Assembly (NCBI RefSeq): GCF_040183065.1
Contig: NC_091120.1
Location: forward strand, 23,482,208 to 23,546,207
Source of the DNA: Periplaneta americana
Lineage: Eukaryota; Arthropoda; Insecta; Blattodea; Blattidae
DNA length: 64,000 bases
Reading direction: 5' to 3'
Part shown: positions 25,344 to 39,644 of the stretch, in pieces
Position numbering within the stretch: position 1 is the first letter of the stretch
Layout: each line of letters opens with the position of its first letter
Made by a program: the position numbers and the translations under genes
Notes under the pieces: generated by a model
Seen by the model: the letters and a program-made list of their open reading frames with translations, nothing else
Database searches by the model: none
Told to the model about the DNA's origin: nothing

Positions 25344-26009
25344 CGAGGCGCATCCAGAAAGTAAGCTTCCCGATTTTTCTTTCTTGAAAGTAAACGTAAT
25401 TAGCCGTGTCAGTTGCGCATGCGTAACAGATCTATGACGTATCAATCATATGCCAGCCGGACAGGTCCCGCCTGGTGCCAGTAGCGTGGCAGCAGTGGTC
25501 CTAAATGGAAACTCTTATTCCTTCTCCCGCTGCCTGCGAGGTTCGGTCGGTGATAAAGTTCTTTAATGCACAAAGCATTGCGCCAATTGAAATTCATCGG
25601 CAGCTCTGTCAGGTCTATGGGCCGAATATATCTATATCTCTCTCTCACTCTCCCTCTCCCTCTCTGTCTCTCAGTCTCTCTCTCTGTGTCTCTCTCTGTG
25701 TCTCCGTCTCTGTCTCTCTCGCTCTCTTTTGCACCTCAAGAAATTCCTGTCCTCCGGTGAGCGTTTTGGCAACGACGAAGAGCTGAAGACGTACAGTATG
25801 TCACAAGCTGGTTCCATTCACAGGCGGCAGAGTTCTACGACAGAGGGATACAAAAGTTGATCCCACGATACGACAAGTGTCTCAATTCTGATGGTGGCTA
25901 TGTTGAAAAATAGCTGAAACATTGCTGTACCTGTTGCCAATAAATGTTTTCCTGAAAGTGTGTGTTCTTTTTTTTTAAATAGGGAAACTTACTTTCTGAA
26001 TGCGCCTCG
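25344..26009 (+). mobile_element. Mariner-type element, internally deleted
   Basis: TIRs CGAGGCGCATCCAGAAAGTA and the complement of ACTTTCTGAATGCGCCTCG, flanked by TA. A transposase N-terminus (EVRSVIKFFNAQSIAPIEIH, RQLCQVYGP) runs into a (TC)n tract. The C-terminal segment SWFHSQAAEFYDRGIQKL..GGYVEK follows after it. The catalytic middle is gone, so it needs a partner to move. Confidence 0.85.
25635..25735. repeat. (TC)n microsatellite inside the mariner deletion
   Basis: CT-rich tract with TCTCTCTC and CTCTGTCTC units at the exact place where the transposase middle is missing. Confidence 0.85.
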
Positions 26010-26549
26010 TATTATATACCAAACTTGTGAAACTGTTGACACTGAATGTTGTAAAAACTGTAGCTAAAGGTCCAACTAACGTCATTTAGGTGTGATTTGA
26101 AAATTTTTAGTACAATTTTGGCATAAATATAGACTTTATGAAATAAGTCACGGAACTAGGCAACCTTACTCTATTGTATGGTACCATACTATATGTGTGA
26201 ATTTATATATATGTATTGTATTGTAGCCTATTCCATTGCATTGCAATATACGTATTGCATTGTATTGTATTGTAGGCCTATATGTGATTGTTGGATTACT
26301 TGCTTATTTACTCACTTTTGCAGTCAAGATCTTCTGTCTGCACGTAGTCATACGTACATAGGCACTTTCCGTTTTGACATTGAACTCTGTCAGTCTGATT
26401 CGATTCCAAATAACACTGCATATTTTTTTCGCATACATCACCCAAAACTGAAATATATTCAGAGAAACCTAAATTAATAACGTTGGTGTAAGCCTTGTAA
26501 AATGGAACGAAAGACTATTTGCTGTTAAAATGTTTAAACGAATTACTTC

Positions 26550-26601
<52 letters not shown>

Positions 26602-26631
26602 TGTTTCTGAAAATAAAGTATATGCTTTCAC
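26010..26631. other. AT-rich sequence with (TAA)n at 26551-26600
   Basis: TATTGTATTG-like short repeats at about 26210-26280 and a long (AAT)n tract. No gene recognised. Confidence 0.6.
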
Positions 26632-26815
26632 GTGTTAAATCTGGGATGTTCCAGGGGAACCGGAAATCTAGGAGAAAATCCCTGTGTTACCAGGACCTCA
26701 GGCTTGTCCAACACAAGTTATAAATTTGAGGTACGTCGGGGATCGAACCTGGGTCCACACGATTATACGTCCAGCTCCCTAACTACTAGACCACCGTGGC
26801 GGCGCTTGTCAAATA
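26632..26815 (-). mobile_element. tRNA-derived SINE, second family
   Basis: On the minus strand, GTGGTCTAGTAGTTAGGGAG (A-box region) and GGTTCGATCCCCGACGTACC (B box) head the element. The body, including GTTCCAGGGGAACCGG on the plus strand, differs from the SINEs at 10.7 and 40.8 kb. Confidence 0.7.
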
Positions 26816-27081
26816 TAAAACAGAAAAGAAATGAAATGATTGAATACCGTAATATGAATCGCGTAAATTTTCATTTAGGAGTCAGACAAGAGCTGAATTA
26901 TAATCTTGTTGAATTAGAAACGCCGTACGCTCTAGAGAGACATGTATAAATGGCGACTTTCGAATTTCTTTATTGGTACGTATTGTTATTATTATCATTA
27001 TCATTATAATCATCATTATTTTGCAACATTAATTAAATTTTTATTATAAAGGTTATCACTTGTTTTATGTAAGGAACTTAC

Positions 27082-27225
27082 ATCTCTTTTCTACGCAGAT
27101 GTGATTTCGAAAATGGTAGTTATCTGTACACAAACACAGACCCATCAGGCAAGCACTTCCTTCTTTTCCGAGGGCGTCTATGCATTGTACATCTTCTTCA
27201 CAATCATCTCCAAACGTTGAAGCAA
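27082..27225 (-). CDS. Internal exon, six-cysteine EGF/EB-like module (most 3' exon seen)
   Basis: 48 codons, phase 1 on both sides. The acceptor is GCTTTTCAG and the donor GTAAGT. The peptide contains FGDDCEEDVQC, then AC, the CLC pair, TDNYHF and a final IC. Because it ends in a consensus donor, at least one more exon must follow. I could not find it in the remaining 27 kb, which is nearly all mobile DNA. Confidence 0.85.
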
Positions 27226-27484
27226 CTGAAAAGCAATTCGTTCCATTATAAATACGTAGGCCTATAATTATAAAATTTCACATTTTAAGCTCCGTTAACA
27301 ATCATATCGTCGCCTCTCAGACTAAGAGATGTAGTTTACATGACCGGAGTATCTCTAAAATCGATTTTTTGGAGTTAGTCTCTTCGTCTGGAAGGTGGCA
27401 ATATGGCTGTTATTGAATAATATTGACAGATTCATAAAAAATAGCAGTTGCTTTTAAATAATTTCATATATATTAAAAATCGAT

Positions 27485-27835
27485 AATGTGTTAAATTGAA
27501 AAAATCATATTAAAGAAATTACCCCCAAACTAAATTTAGCATGTTTTGCTATTAGATCTATGCAAAAAGATAGTAAATATCATTACCTTAAAAACAATAT
27601 ATTTTGCATATTTCCAATCGGTAATGAGTTTTGGAATAATATTCTGGGGAAATTCCACAGATAGAAACAGTATATTCCTACTACAAAAAAGAGTAATTAG
27701 AATAATAGTAGGAGCCAAATCTAGGGAATCATGTAGCACTATTAAAAAAAAACTACAAATAATGCCCGTGGCTTGTCAGCATATTTTTTCATTAATAATC
27801 TTCCTCGTATGTAATCGTGAAAACTTTGTAACTAG
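27485..27835 (+). pseudogene. Jockey-like LINE fragment
   Basis: Carries SFGIIFWGNSTDRNSIFLLQ and KRVIRIIVGAKSRESC, close to the fragment at 6475-7275. It is truncated at both ends, frameshifted, and ends at a (TATG)n tract. Confidence 0.7.
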
Positions 27836-27836
27836 G

Positions 27837-27925
27837 CCTATGTATGTATGTATGTATGTATGTATGTATGTATGTATGTATGTATGTATGTATGTATGTA
27901 TGCATGCATGCATGTATGTATGCAT
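27837..27925. repeat. (TATG)n microsatellite
   Basis: About 20 TATG units ending in TGCA variants, between the LINE fragment and the tandem tRNA-like array. Confidence 0.95.
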
Positions 27926-28794
27926 ATTTTTCCCTCTATATCCACAGACCTCAAAGTGGGCTGACAACCGTCAAGCAACCAACGTTGAGTGTACACTAAC
28001 TCTGTGTGACTTAAATTGTGGTTTTCTGTTAACGAACAGTGACGTGTAAAGTTGATTTGAATAATTTCGAGGGAAAAATTGTTTCGAGGCCGGGTATCGA
28101 TCCCGGGACCTTTGGTTTAACGTACCAACGTTCTACCAACTGAGCTACCCGGGAACTCTACCAGACGCCGATTCAATTTTTCCCTCTATATCGACAGACC
28201 TCAAAGTGGGCTGACAACCGTCAAGCAACCAAAGTTGAGTGCACACTAACTCTGTGTGACTTAAATTGTGGTTTTCTGTTAACGAACAGTGACGTGTATT
28301 ATGCAAATCAAGCTTTCAGGTATAACTCCCTGTAAAGTTGATTTGAATAATTTCGAGGGAAAAATTGTTTCGGGGCCGGGTATCGAACCCGGGACCTTTG
28401 GTTTAACGTACCAACGCTCTACCAACTGAGATACCCGAGAACTCTACCAGACGCCGATTCAATTTTTCCCTCTATATCCACAGACCTCAAAGTGGGCTGA
28501 CAACCGTCAAGCAACCAACGTTGAGTGCACACTAACTCTGTGTGACTTAAATTGTGGTTTTCTGTTAACGAACAGTGACGTGTATTATGCAAATCAAGCT
28601 TTCAGGTATAACTCCCTGTAAAGTTGATTTGAATAATTTCGAGGGAAAAATTGTTCCGAGGCCGGTTATCGAACCCGGGACCTTTGATTTAACGTACCAA
28701 CGCTCTACCAACTGAGCTACCCGGGAACTCTAGCAGACACCGATCCAATTTTTCCTCTATATCCACAGACCTCAAAGTGGGCTGACAATCAATC
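27926..28794 (-). repeat. Tandem array of a ~285-bp unit with a tRNA-like core (three units plus a part)
   Basis: Units begin at about 27926, 28176, 28462 and 28746 (the last is only ~49 bp). The first lacks a ~36-bp block. Each full unit, on the minus strand, has TAGCTCAGTTGGTAGA (A box) and GGGTTCGATACCC (B box), a 5-bp anticodon stem and a well-paired T arm. Units lie near 28086-28153, 28372-28439 and 28657-28725. The acceptor stem is poor and loop position 33 is C instead of T, so these are tRNA-derived repeats and probably not working tRNA genes. Confidence 0.8.
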
Positions 28795-28833
28795 GTCCAT
28801 TTGTTATACAAATTTTGAAAATGACCCACTTAC

Positions 28834-28965
28834 TTTGTAAACACTTGCTGCCTTCTTCATTCTGAACTGTGCCGTCCACACATGCACATTTCTGTTCACT
28901 TTCACTGCAGTAGGAGGAATGGATATGCCCACAGCCACTGTCACTAGAACATGCTCCTCCAATAC
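28834..28965 (-). CDS. Internal exon, six-cysteine EGF/EB-like module
   Basis: 44 codons, phase 1 on both sides. The acceptor is TTTTTCAG and the donor GTAAGT. The peptide begins IGGACSSDSGC, then has YC, the CAC pair and a final KC. A tandem tRNA-like repeat array (27926-28794) begins about 35 bp past the donor. Confidence 0.87.
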
Positions 28966-29472
28966 CTGAAAAACAAGTATTTCGACTAACATGGAACGTG
29001 AGTGACAACAGACCTATACAGTTAAATAAACTGTAAGGACAGCAGGCTAGATTTAAACTTATTTACTGGATTCATATAGGTTTGGTCGTAACTGATTACT
29101 TGTTGATGACTTCATTAAAGCGTTTGGCAGCGTTAGGAGTTTAAGGGAGAACATAGGCTATATCCTCTTCTACATTTCCTTTATCGGTTACTTAGCGACA
29201 TTGTATTAACAACACGGTCATGTTATAGAATTGGTGATAACTAAGTATACCACGGAACTTTATGCACTAATAAATCTGAAAATATGCATACAACTATGCA
29301 GTAAAAACTGTTGAAATATGCGCTAAAATTGGTAAAAAAAAATAAATTTAAAGGTTTAATAATACGATATAAATTAAAATAATTTAAAGTAATAATTGAA
29401 ACAGAGAAATCATAAACTCCCTAACTCCAGTAAACAAAATTTTACAGGAGAGAGAAAAAACTAATTATTTCT

Positions 29473-29905
29473 CTTACTTACTTACTTACTTACTTACTTA
29501 CTGGCTTTTAAGGAGCCCGGAGGTTCATTGCCGCCCTCACATAAGCCCGCCATTGGTCCCTATCCTGAGCAAGATTAATCCAGCCTCTATCATTATATCC
29601 CACCTCCCTCAAATCCATTTTAATATTATCTTCCCATCTACGTCTCGGCCTCCCTAAAGGTCTTTTTCCCTCCGGCCTCCCAACTAACACTCTATATGCA
29701 TTTCTGGATTCGCCCATACGTGCTACATGCCCTACCCATGTCAAACGTCTGGATTTAATGTTCCTAATTACGTCAGGTGAAGAATACAATGCGTGCAGTT
29801 CTGTGTTGTGTAATTTTCTCCATTCTCCTGTATCGTCATCCCTCTTAGCCCCAAATATTTTCCTAAGCACCTTATTCTCAAACACTTTTAACCTATGTTC
29901 CTCTC
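29473..29905 (-). pseudogene. RTE-like LINE, 3' fragment
   Basis: Minus-strand frame 29508-29885 has [32 protein letters not shown] and GRPRRRWEDNIKMDL. The (CTTA)n tract at its left is the (TAAG)n tail. Heavily 5'-truncated. Confidence 0.85.
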
Positions 29906-31086
29906 TGTCTTACTAACTTTAAATATTATACATTCATATTATTGTGTAAAATTACATTCTTTATTAATTAAATACTTCAAAACCTAAATTTTTACATTGT
30001 CTTACGTTACAATTTGAAATAAACACTGCTGGAGTTAGTGGTTTTCTGACTTCCACAGTATAGGAATTAAGAAAAGTGAATAAATATGAGCCATGTGAAG
30101 AAAAAGAATATAAGTATATCATAATTCCCGTATGAAACATTGGAATATAGGCTACGAGAAAATGGAAATTTATTATTAAGATTAACATTGCTACATTGAT
30201 AGAAAATCACAAATTACCATGAAGCACATCAAAATACACAAATAAAACCACAAACAATATTAAAATGTTAACACAGTCTCATTCATGTTAAGGATTCTGT
30301 TTTTTTCTCTCACTCTCATGTTCTTCCTGTGCATCTAGATTCTAGATTATTACTGTCCGCAAACAGAGTTTGGTAATTCATCCTACTTTCCTCAGAAATA
30401 AACTGCATTAAATTTTGCAAGTCCTTTTGCTTTCTTCTTTCAATGGCAATGCTGAATTGTACTTTAGTTGATTGGGGAATGATTCATCTGTATTGGGTTT
30501 CTGGAAGTTAATCGACTCGATATTGTGTCTTTAATAGGCTTACTTACATGGATTTCATAGATTTTTGTGATATTCTGAATACCGTATCTTGTCACTTTAC
30601 TCAGCTGGTTGAGCGATAGTGTTGCCACCTACCGGGAAATTAAGCTCGGAATGCAAAAACTCTCTTATTCCATGGAGTAAGTGGAATTCTGACTTCCACG
30701 AGTTTCAAAACAGCCCCCTGAATGCAGATGAATGTCGATATTAGTGTATTCTTGCCTTCCACGCATGCGGGACAATAAAAAAAGCATCATCCAGCCCATA
30801 ATTCAATTTTGTCAAAAATTGGAGTTAGTGGGTTTTTGATCTCCCTGTCTCAATTGTTACGAAGTCATATTGCACAGAAGATAATTTTCCTATCAATAGA
30901 AAAACACTTGTTTTCAGAAACTCATTTCTTTAATAAAACTTTTCCGCTACTTTTTTCTTTCGACATGTCAGCAGTTAAACTTGTTAAATAGAGCTCAAAA
31001 TGTCTTCAGAAATAAGCTCCGTAAGTGACGGTAAAACCTCGTGAATCACTTTGTATATACATTTAAAAGGAAAAACCCTCGAAATA
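29906..31086. other. Stretch with no recognised gene
   Basis: AT-rich intronic sequence if the host gene model is right. No exon-like cysteine-rich segment, TIR element or tandem array seen. Confidence 0.5.
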
Positions 31087-31097
31087 GCTTATGCAGT

Positions 31098-31919
31098 ACT
31101 TACTTACTTATTGGCTTTTAAGGAACCCGGAGGTTCATTGCCGTCCTGACATAAGCCCGCCATAGGTCCCTATCCTGAGAAAGATCAATCCAGTCTCTAT
31201 CATCGTATCCCACCTCCCTCAAATCCATTTTAATATTATTTTTCTATCTACGTCTCGGCCTCCCTAAAGGTCTTTTTCCCTCCGGCCTCCCACCTAACAC
31301 TCTATATGCATTTCTGGATTCGCCCATACGTGCTACATGCCCTGCCCATCTCAAACGTCTGGATTTAATGTTCCTAATTATGTCAGGTGAAGAATACAAT
31401 GCGTCCAGTTCTGTGTTGTGTAACTTCCTCCATTCTCCTGTAACTTCATCCCTCTTAGCCCCAAATATTTTCCTAAGCACCTTATTCTCAAACACCCTTA
31501 ACCTATGTTCCTCTCTCAAAGTGAGAGTCCAAGTTTCACAACCATACAGAACAACCGGTAATATAACTGTTTTATAAATTTTAACTTTCAGATTTTTGAC
31601 AGCAGACTGGATGATAAATGCTTCTCAATCGAATAATATCAGGCATTTCCCATATTTATTCCGTGTTTAATTTCCTCCCGAGTATCATTTGTATTTGTTA
31701 CGTTGCTCCCAGGTATTTGAATTTTTCCATCTCTTCAAAGGATAAATTTCCAATTTTTGTATTTCCATTTAGTACAATATTCTCGTGACGAGACATAATC
31801 TTATACTTTGTCTTTTCGGGATTTACTTGCAAACCTATCTCTTTACTTGCTTCAAGTAAAATTCCCGTGTTTTCCCTAATCGTTTGTGGATTTTCTCCTA
31901 ACATATTCACGTCATCCGC
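31098..31919 (-). pseudogene. RTE-like LINE, 5'-truncated, with 11-bp TSD
   Basis: Flanked by GCTTATGCAGT at 31087-31097 and 31920-31930. Minus-strand frames carry [16 protein letters not shown] (31698-31937) and [28 protein letters not shown] (31244-31519), with stops and frameshifts between them. The (TAAG)n tail is at the left end. The TSD supports target-primed insertion. Confidence 0.88.
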
Positions 31920-31961
31920 GCTTATGCAGTTATGCAAAATAAAGTTGGCTTCATTCGAATG

Positions 31962-32325
31962 TTGTTGTTGTTGTTTTCTAATGCCAGGCGTTTGACAATA
32001 AAGTCATTTGACCTCTTGCACTTCAATATTTTTCAAAGATATTATCATGGCCAGCTACTGAAGCACAGATTTTGAGGTGTTCCGAATCCATTTCTTGGTT
32101 TGAGTTGCACAATGGGCAGTTAGGGGACTGATATATTCCAATTCTATGCAGGTGTTTGGCCAAACAATCATGGCCTGTTGCCAATCTAAATGCAGCTACA
32201 GACGATTTTCGTGGTAAATCGGGAATTAACTGTGGATTTTGATGCAGAGAGTTCCATTTTTTCCCTTGAGATTGTGTTATCAAATTTTGTTTGTTGAAGT
32301 CTAAGTATGTAGATTTAATAAATCA
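31962..32325 (-). pseudogene. I-like LINE 3' end with 9-bp TSD
   Basis: Minus-strand frame 32023-32283 has RKSSVAAFRLATGHDCLAKH and a zinc-knuckle-like CPLCNSNQEMDSEHLKIC, matching the C-terminus of the LINE at 48098-48899. The tail is (TTG)n (CAA on the element strand). ATTCGAATG flanks it at 31953-31961 and 32326-32334. Confidence 0.82.
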
Positions 32326-32921
32326 ATTCGAATGTAAAAAACATAATCAGCAAAGTTCCACCTAACATTTGTCGTACATTTGGGGTAAAATTCAGAAAAA
32401 GTCAAGTCAGGTAGGCCTACTGAGATCAAACAGAATTCGGACTTACGCCTGGGAGCACGAGTCTCGCTCGCTAACTTCGGTAACCTTACAAGGTGCTCTG
32501 AAGGCAGTTGGCTCCACGACAACTGGTTACGAATATCTCACTATGAGTAAAAATAAAGACTCAAGACAGTTAAGAATTTTGAGTATTACAATGTTTGAGA
32601 TAGTATACAATGAGATGAACTCGTCTGAAGCACTGTACAACGGAGCCTAATGTGACCTCAGACTGCACAATAATATATTCATACCGAGATGGGTTATCAA
32701 GAACACTTGCGTGACTCGTGTACACACATTACTTGAACAATGCTCGTGATTGCTCCATGTGAATTATACGGGATACAATCTGATAACAATACCGCGAGTC
32801 TTTAGTTTAAGCTCTTAAGTTATGAGATGTAATTACAGCGATTGAAGAAGGGAATTGATTTTTCACATGTGTGCCATTTTTCACACTGGCTTAAAAGGAA
32901 GGCGCGTTTTTACCATAAAAC

Positions 32922-34162
32922 CAGTGGCGGCTGATTGACTGAGGCAAGTGAGCCCGGGCCTCAGTCACTTGGCTTAACTGAAATCAAATTTTGTGTTTTT
33001 ATATAATGTATTAGTTATTTGAATGAAGCATATATCGCTGTAGAAGCATTTGAAAACTTTGATGTATATAGACCTGTTTTGCAGTAAAATTTGTTCCTGA
33101 GGCCGGGATCGCTCGTGCCGGGTCTGGTTTGTGATGTATATAGACCTGTTTTGCAGTAAAATTTGTTCCTGAGGCCGGGATCGCTCGTGCCGGGTCTGGT
33201 TTGTGATGTATATAGACCTGTTTTGCAGTAAAATTTGTTCCTGAGGCCAGAATCGTTCGTGCCGGGTTTGGCTTAATGCATTTCATGTCCTTTCGCGGGC
33301 TTTGAGTTTACGCTTAAAACGTTGTAGCTGAGGCACAATTCGGCTGGCCTGGTCAGGTTTCACTCGTCCCATCCATGGGCCGGCCTCAAGGGTAGAGTGG
33401 GGTGGGAATAGCAGTGGTGACTTGTTTTCCTAACTAGGCCATAAAAAACAAAATTCCAGCTCTTTGGCAGGCAGAGACCCACTCGATTCTCTCCCCTTAT
33501 GTCTCAGTTTATGATGTAAGCGAGGGTGTTGTACTATTGTACTTCGTAGTACTGTAGTGAATCTGGGCCAATGTTGTTATGTATTTTGGGAAAATATAAA
33601 CAGAAACAAATGCGAGAAATAATGCTGGAGAAGTTAATTCATTGTTAGAGTGTCCTTTTTCAAGAAGAAATAATATTGAAAGAAAGTAAGTTTTAAATAA
33701 AGAGAGAGACTACCGAGATATCTACGACATCGCTGATAATTTTTCTGACACATAATCTTAAAACGCGAGTTTCTATTGCATCCTGGTATGGGCAACATAA
33801 ATGGTTATGTGGTAATGTGATGCAAAATAAACTTCTCTTGGCCTTGTTTGTTGCTGTCAAAGGAAAAAAATAAAAAGAAAAGAAAGAAAGGGGAATTTCA
33901 ACACATAATATGGGATGCTTCATCACACTGAAACAATCACTGAAACTCAGAGCATGACAGCTTATTTGGTGAGTGAAATTATTATTTTTCATTGATAGTA
34001 ATAAGAATAGACTAATAATAGTAATAATAATAATACAGTAATAATGATATTAATAATATAATAACAATAATAATTAATACCATAAACAAACATTTCATAT
34101 CGGAGGCACTTAAACTAGTTGCATCTGGCCTCACCGAGGATTTTGATCACCGGCCGCTACTG
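32922..34162. mobile_element. hAT-type MITE (CAGTGGCGGC ends)
   Basis: 1241 bp, with CAGTGGCGGCTGATTGACT at the left and the complement of GATCACCGGCCGCTACTG at the right. Flanks CATAAAAC and TATAAAAC give an 8-bp TSD with one mismatch. It contains a 72-bp tandem repeat and no transposase. Confidence 0.8.
33061..33276. repeat. 72-bp tandem repeat, three copies
   Basis: Units start at 33061, 33133 and 33205 with GATGTATATAGACCTG. The first two are almost identical; the third has a few changes. The period is a multiple of 3, so a minus-strand frame stays open across all three, but I see no gene. Confidence 0.92.
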
Positions 34163-34690
34163 TATAAAACGTTTAAAATTTCCTCCCCCTCAGGAAACCA
34201 TATAAGCAGCAAACACAGTCTACATCTGCGAGTAGGGGAGAAGTGGGTACAGTGAGACAGGAAGAACAGTGAGACATTTTTTATTAGATGGTAAATTTTG
34301 ATGTTGAAATGTTTGTAACAGTGGAGTTGTATGTTGCATGAGTAAAGTAACAGTATTTTCATACTCGATTTGATTCTAGTTATAAAGCTGAGTGATGAAA
34401 AAATAATTCGTAATTTTTCACTCTAGAAGTAAAAATTTGTCTTGTGTTTAATGAAGGTTATTTTGGATGTACAAATTAAATAGAAATATGAATATTTTGT
34501 TACATAATACTATGGTATTTGACGTTATGTTTGGCAAAGTTTCGTCTTTCGTGTTTTGATTTTGAAGTGATGGCGCCATTTTTAAACGAACTATGCGTAA
34601 AGGGAACAGTGAGACATGCCATTGAAGGGTACACTGAGACGTCTCACTGTTCCCATTTACCAATGATTTGCAAGAATAAACTGTAATTAT

Positions 34691-36886
<2,196 letters not shown>

Positions 36887-37859
36887 GTAATTATATTACA
36901 TTTACCGGTAACTAACATTAAAAATGAACATACTAGTAACCAATTTAGGAACTATAGCTTAAAATAATGGATACCTTACATTTTAATGGTTTTTTAAATA
37001 AAAAATTGTTCACAAATTTTTAAGAGAATATTAAAAATAATAAAGAATTATATTAAATTCTTATAATTATAAGCTTTGTTGTCACCAAAAATTCATTTTA
37101 TTTTTTCGCAATAGTTTGAAAAGTCATGGAAAATTCACTTTTCCAAATGTTCCAGATGTTTCAATGGTTTCGAAGTCAGACATCAAAATGATTCTAAATA
37201 AGTCTACAGAATATGGCAAGATAAAGAGACAGCAAGCTTCATTTTCTTTTGAAATAAATGTAAATCATTTACAATGTCCGTTAATAGACACTGTGGTGTC
37301 TCACTGTACCCTCCTGAATGGGAACAGTGAAACATTTGCATTTTTTTGACAAACACGCATTACATATTATGTCGTTTATCTATTAACATTTCTATTTATG
37401 TATTATTGTACTCCATGTTTTAATGTGTAATTCTTTTGCACTTGATTTTAAAAATACTTGAAATTTCACTTGCATACAAATGTCTTAATATTTTGTGTCT
37501 CACTGTACCCACTACTCCCCTATGTCCTACCTGGGATTCAAACCCTGATCGTTATTTTTACGCAGATTGAGAACAGTGGTACTATAATCTCTGTGTATAG
37601 GTCATACAGGATTCCACAAAGGTTAATGTTTCTTGTACTGTGCCTTGCAAAATGGTGAATTCATTCGTTCATACTTTTCTGTCCAAGGACAGGTCCTTCA
37701 CTACACACCCAGCATTCTCCAATCTTTCCTCTTCGTCTCTGAATGTGTTTTCTCTTAATAATCCATTTTGAATCTTTCGTACACTACTTTTAACATTTGA
37801 ATATAAATAATTGATTAAATGACGATCTTACCATATCTAGCATACTAGAGAGATAATTT

Positions 37860-39060
37860 CACACAACATAGAACAAACATACATACACAACAATGACCAC
37901 AACAAATATGCAGACAACATATTATACTGGCACAGATACGTAGACGACATAATCATACTATACAAAGGAAACAAACGACAAATACAAAATTACACCAATA
38001 CATAAACAAAATAGACCCAAAACTCCAATACGCACTGGAACTTGAAAACAATAACTCCATAAATTTCCTAGACATCACCATAACAAAAGTTGACAACAAA
38101 CACACCTTCAAAATATACAGAAAACCAACCACCACCACACACACATACACAACACATCTAATCACCCCACACAACACAAACATGCTGCATTCAGGACAAT
38201 GGTACACAGATTACTCAACATACCCATGAGCCAACAACACTACAATGAAGAAGTGAACACAATCAAATACATAGCACAAGAAAATGGTTACAACTCAAAC
38301 ATAATAGATAACATCACAGTCCGGTATATACAGTCACGAAGCTCAATACGTAGTAAATATGCATACATTAGATAGTTGCTCACCACTAGGATCGCTAATA
38401 TCGCCTCATTACAGGCAATGCAAAATAGTACTGGCACAGTCTATTGTTTCTAGCACCTTCAAAACTCAAGCTTCATGACTGTATATAGTAGACTGTGATA
38501 ACATCATAAGGAAGACAAAACAAAAACTCAACAAACACAAAAACACCCAAAACACAACACAAACACAAGAACACAAGAAATACATCACACTAACATACGA
38601 AAACAAAAACACATAAGATCGCATCCTCATTCAGAAAACAGAAATACAACATAGGATACAGAACAGAAAACACACTACAAAGACATCTCAACACACAAAC
38701 AACACAAACAAATAAATACAACCACACAGGCGTATACAAACTCACATGCAATAGTTGCGACAGTTTCTACATTGGACAGACAGGCAGATCATTCCAAACT
38801 CGATACAAGGAAAACATTAAAGCAATAACCAGAGGACACAATACATCTACATATGCCTAACACAACTAATTCTAACCACACATACAATAACATAAACACA
38901 GACATGGAAATCCTACACATACTGTACAACCCAAAAAACTCAATACACTAGAACAATATGAAATATACAGACACACTAAAACACACCCTGATCAAATTCT
39001 CAACACACATACTGTATCAATTTCAGAACACACACACTATATGACTCAACTCTTCGGTGG
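37860..39060 (+). pseudogene. Penelope-like element, 3' part with GIY-YIG endonuclease
   Basis: The plus frame has LYWHRYVDDIIILYKGNKRQ, with the YVDD catalytic box of reverse transcriptase, then NSINFLDITITKVDNKHTF. Further on, [20 protein letters not shown] is a GIY-YIG endonuclease motif. A reverse transcriptase followed by GIY-YIG is diagnostic of Penelope-like elements. Frameshifts, stops and a 181-bp MITE insertion (38316-38496) make it dead. The local A/C-rich composition differs from the flanks. Confidence 0.85.
38316..38496. mobile_element. MULE-type MITE, 181 bp, inside the Penelope-like element
   Basis: TIRs ACAGTCCGGTATATACAGTC and the complement of GACTGTATATAGTAGACTGT, with a perfect 9-bp TSD GATAACATC (38307-38315 and 38497-38505). 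It serves as the uninterrupted reference for the element at 22078-23896. Confidence 0.88.
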
Positions 39061-39644
39061 ATACTCTACATCGACCAAAATCCAGAAGATTATATGAAGA
39101 TGCATACACTCGTTTTAAAGAATGGTGTTTATTGAAGAATATACAAATGTATTCAGAAAATGTCTTGTTGGTGTAATTCACGGAAAGAGCGAAGGAACAC
39201 AAGTCTTCTACGATATGAGCACAATATTTTATGTTAAGATCTTGTTTAATGGTAAATGATAACATTGATATTAGTAAATATAGAAAACGTATTGCATTCT
39301 TAAAGAGGAATTCAGTTGGATTCTTCTTTAGGGATAGAAGTATAATCTCGAATTATAGCATTCGTGAAAATTAGCGCATTCACTTCGATCATGCGCCAAA
39401 CATTCTCGCATGCCATAACCTCAATATTATACACTTGCTATATAAATAACTATTATATACAGCAATCTACATAATTTCAATATTGCGAGTTTTATAAAGG
39501 AGAAATGTGTTATAGAACAGTAATTCAGTTTTATAATTAGGATATTTTAATATGGAATCAAACTAGAACAAAATGACTTAAGGTTAGCTGAGAACATTTA
39601 TGGACATACACATGAGTGGGACTATTACAATTGTCGACCCTTAC
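39061..39644. other. Intronic stretch, nothing recognised
   Basis: AT-rich, with no TIRs or coding signal, between the Penelope-like remnant and the exon at 39645. Confidence 0.5.

Noticed and set aside
28086..28725. Three possible tRNA genes
   Set aside because: Good D and T arms, but weak acceptor stems, C at position 33 and placement in a tandem repeat; treated as tRNA-derived repeats.
27837..28794. Possible CRISPR-like array
   Set aside because: Repeats are long tandem units and microsatellites in an animal genome, without spacer structure.
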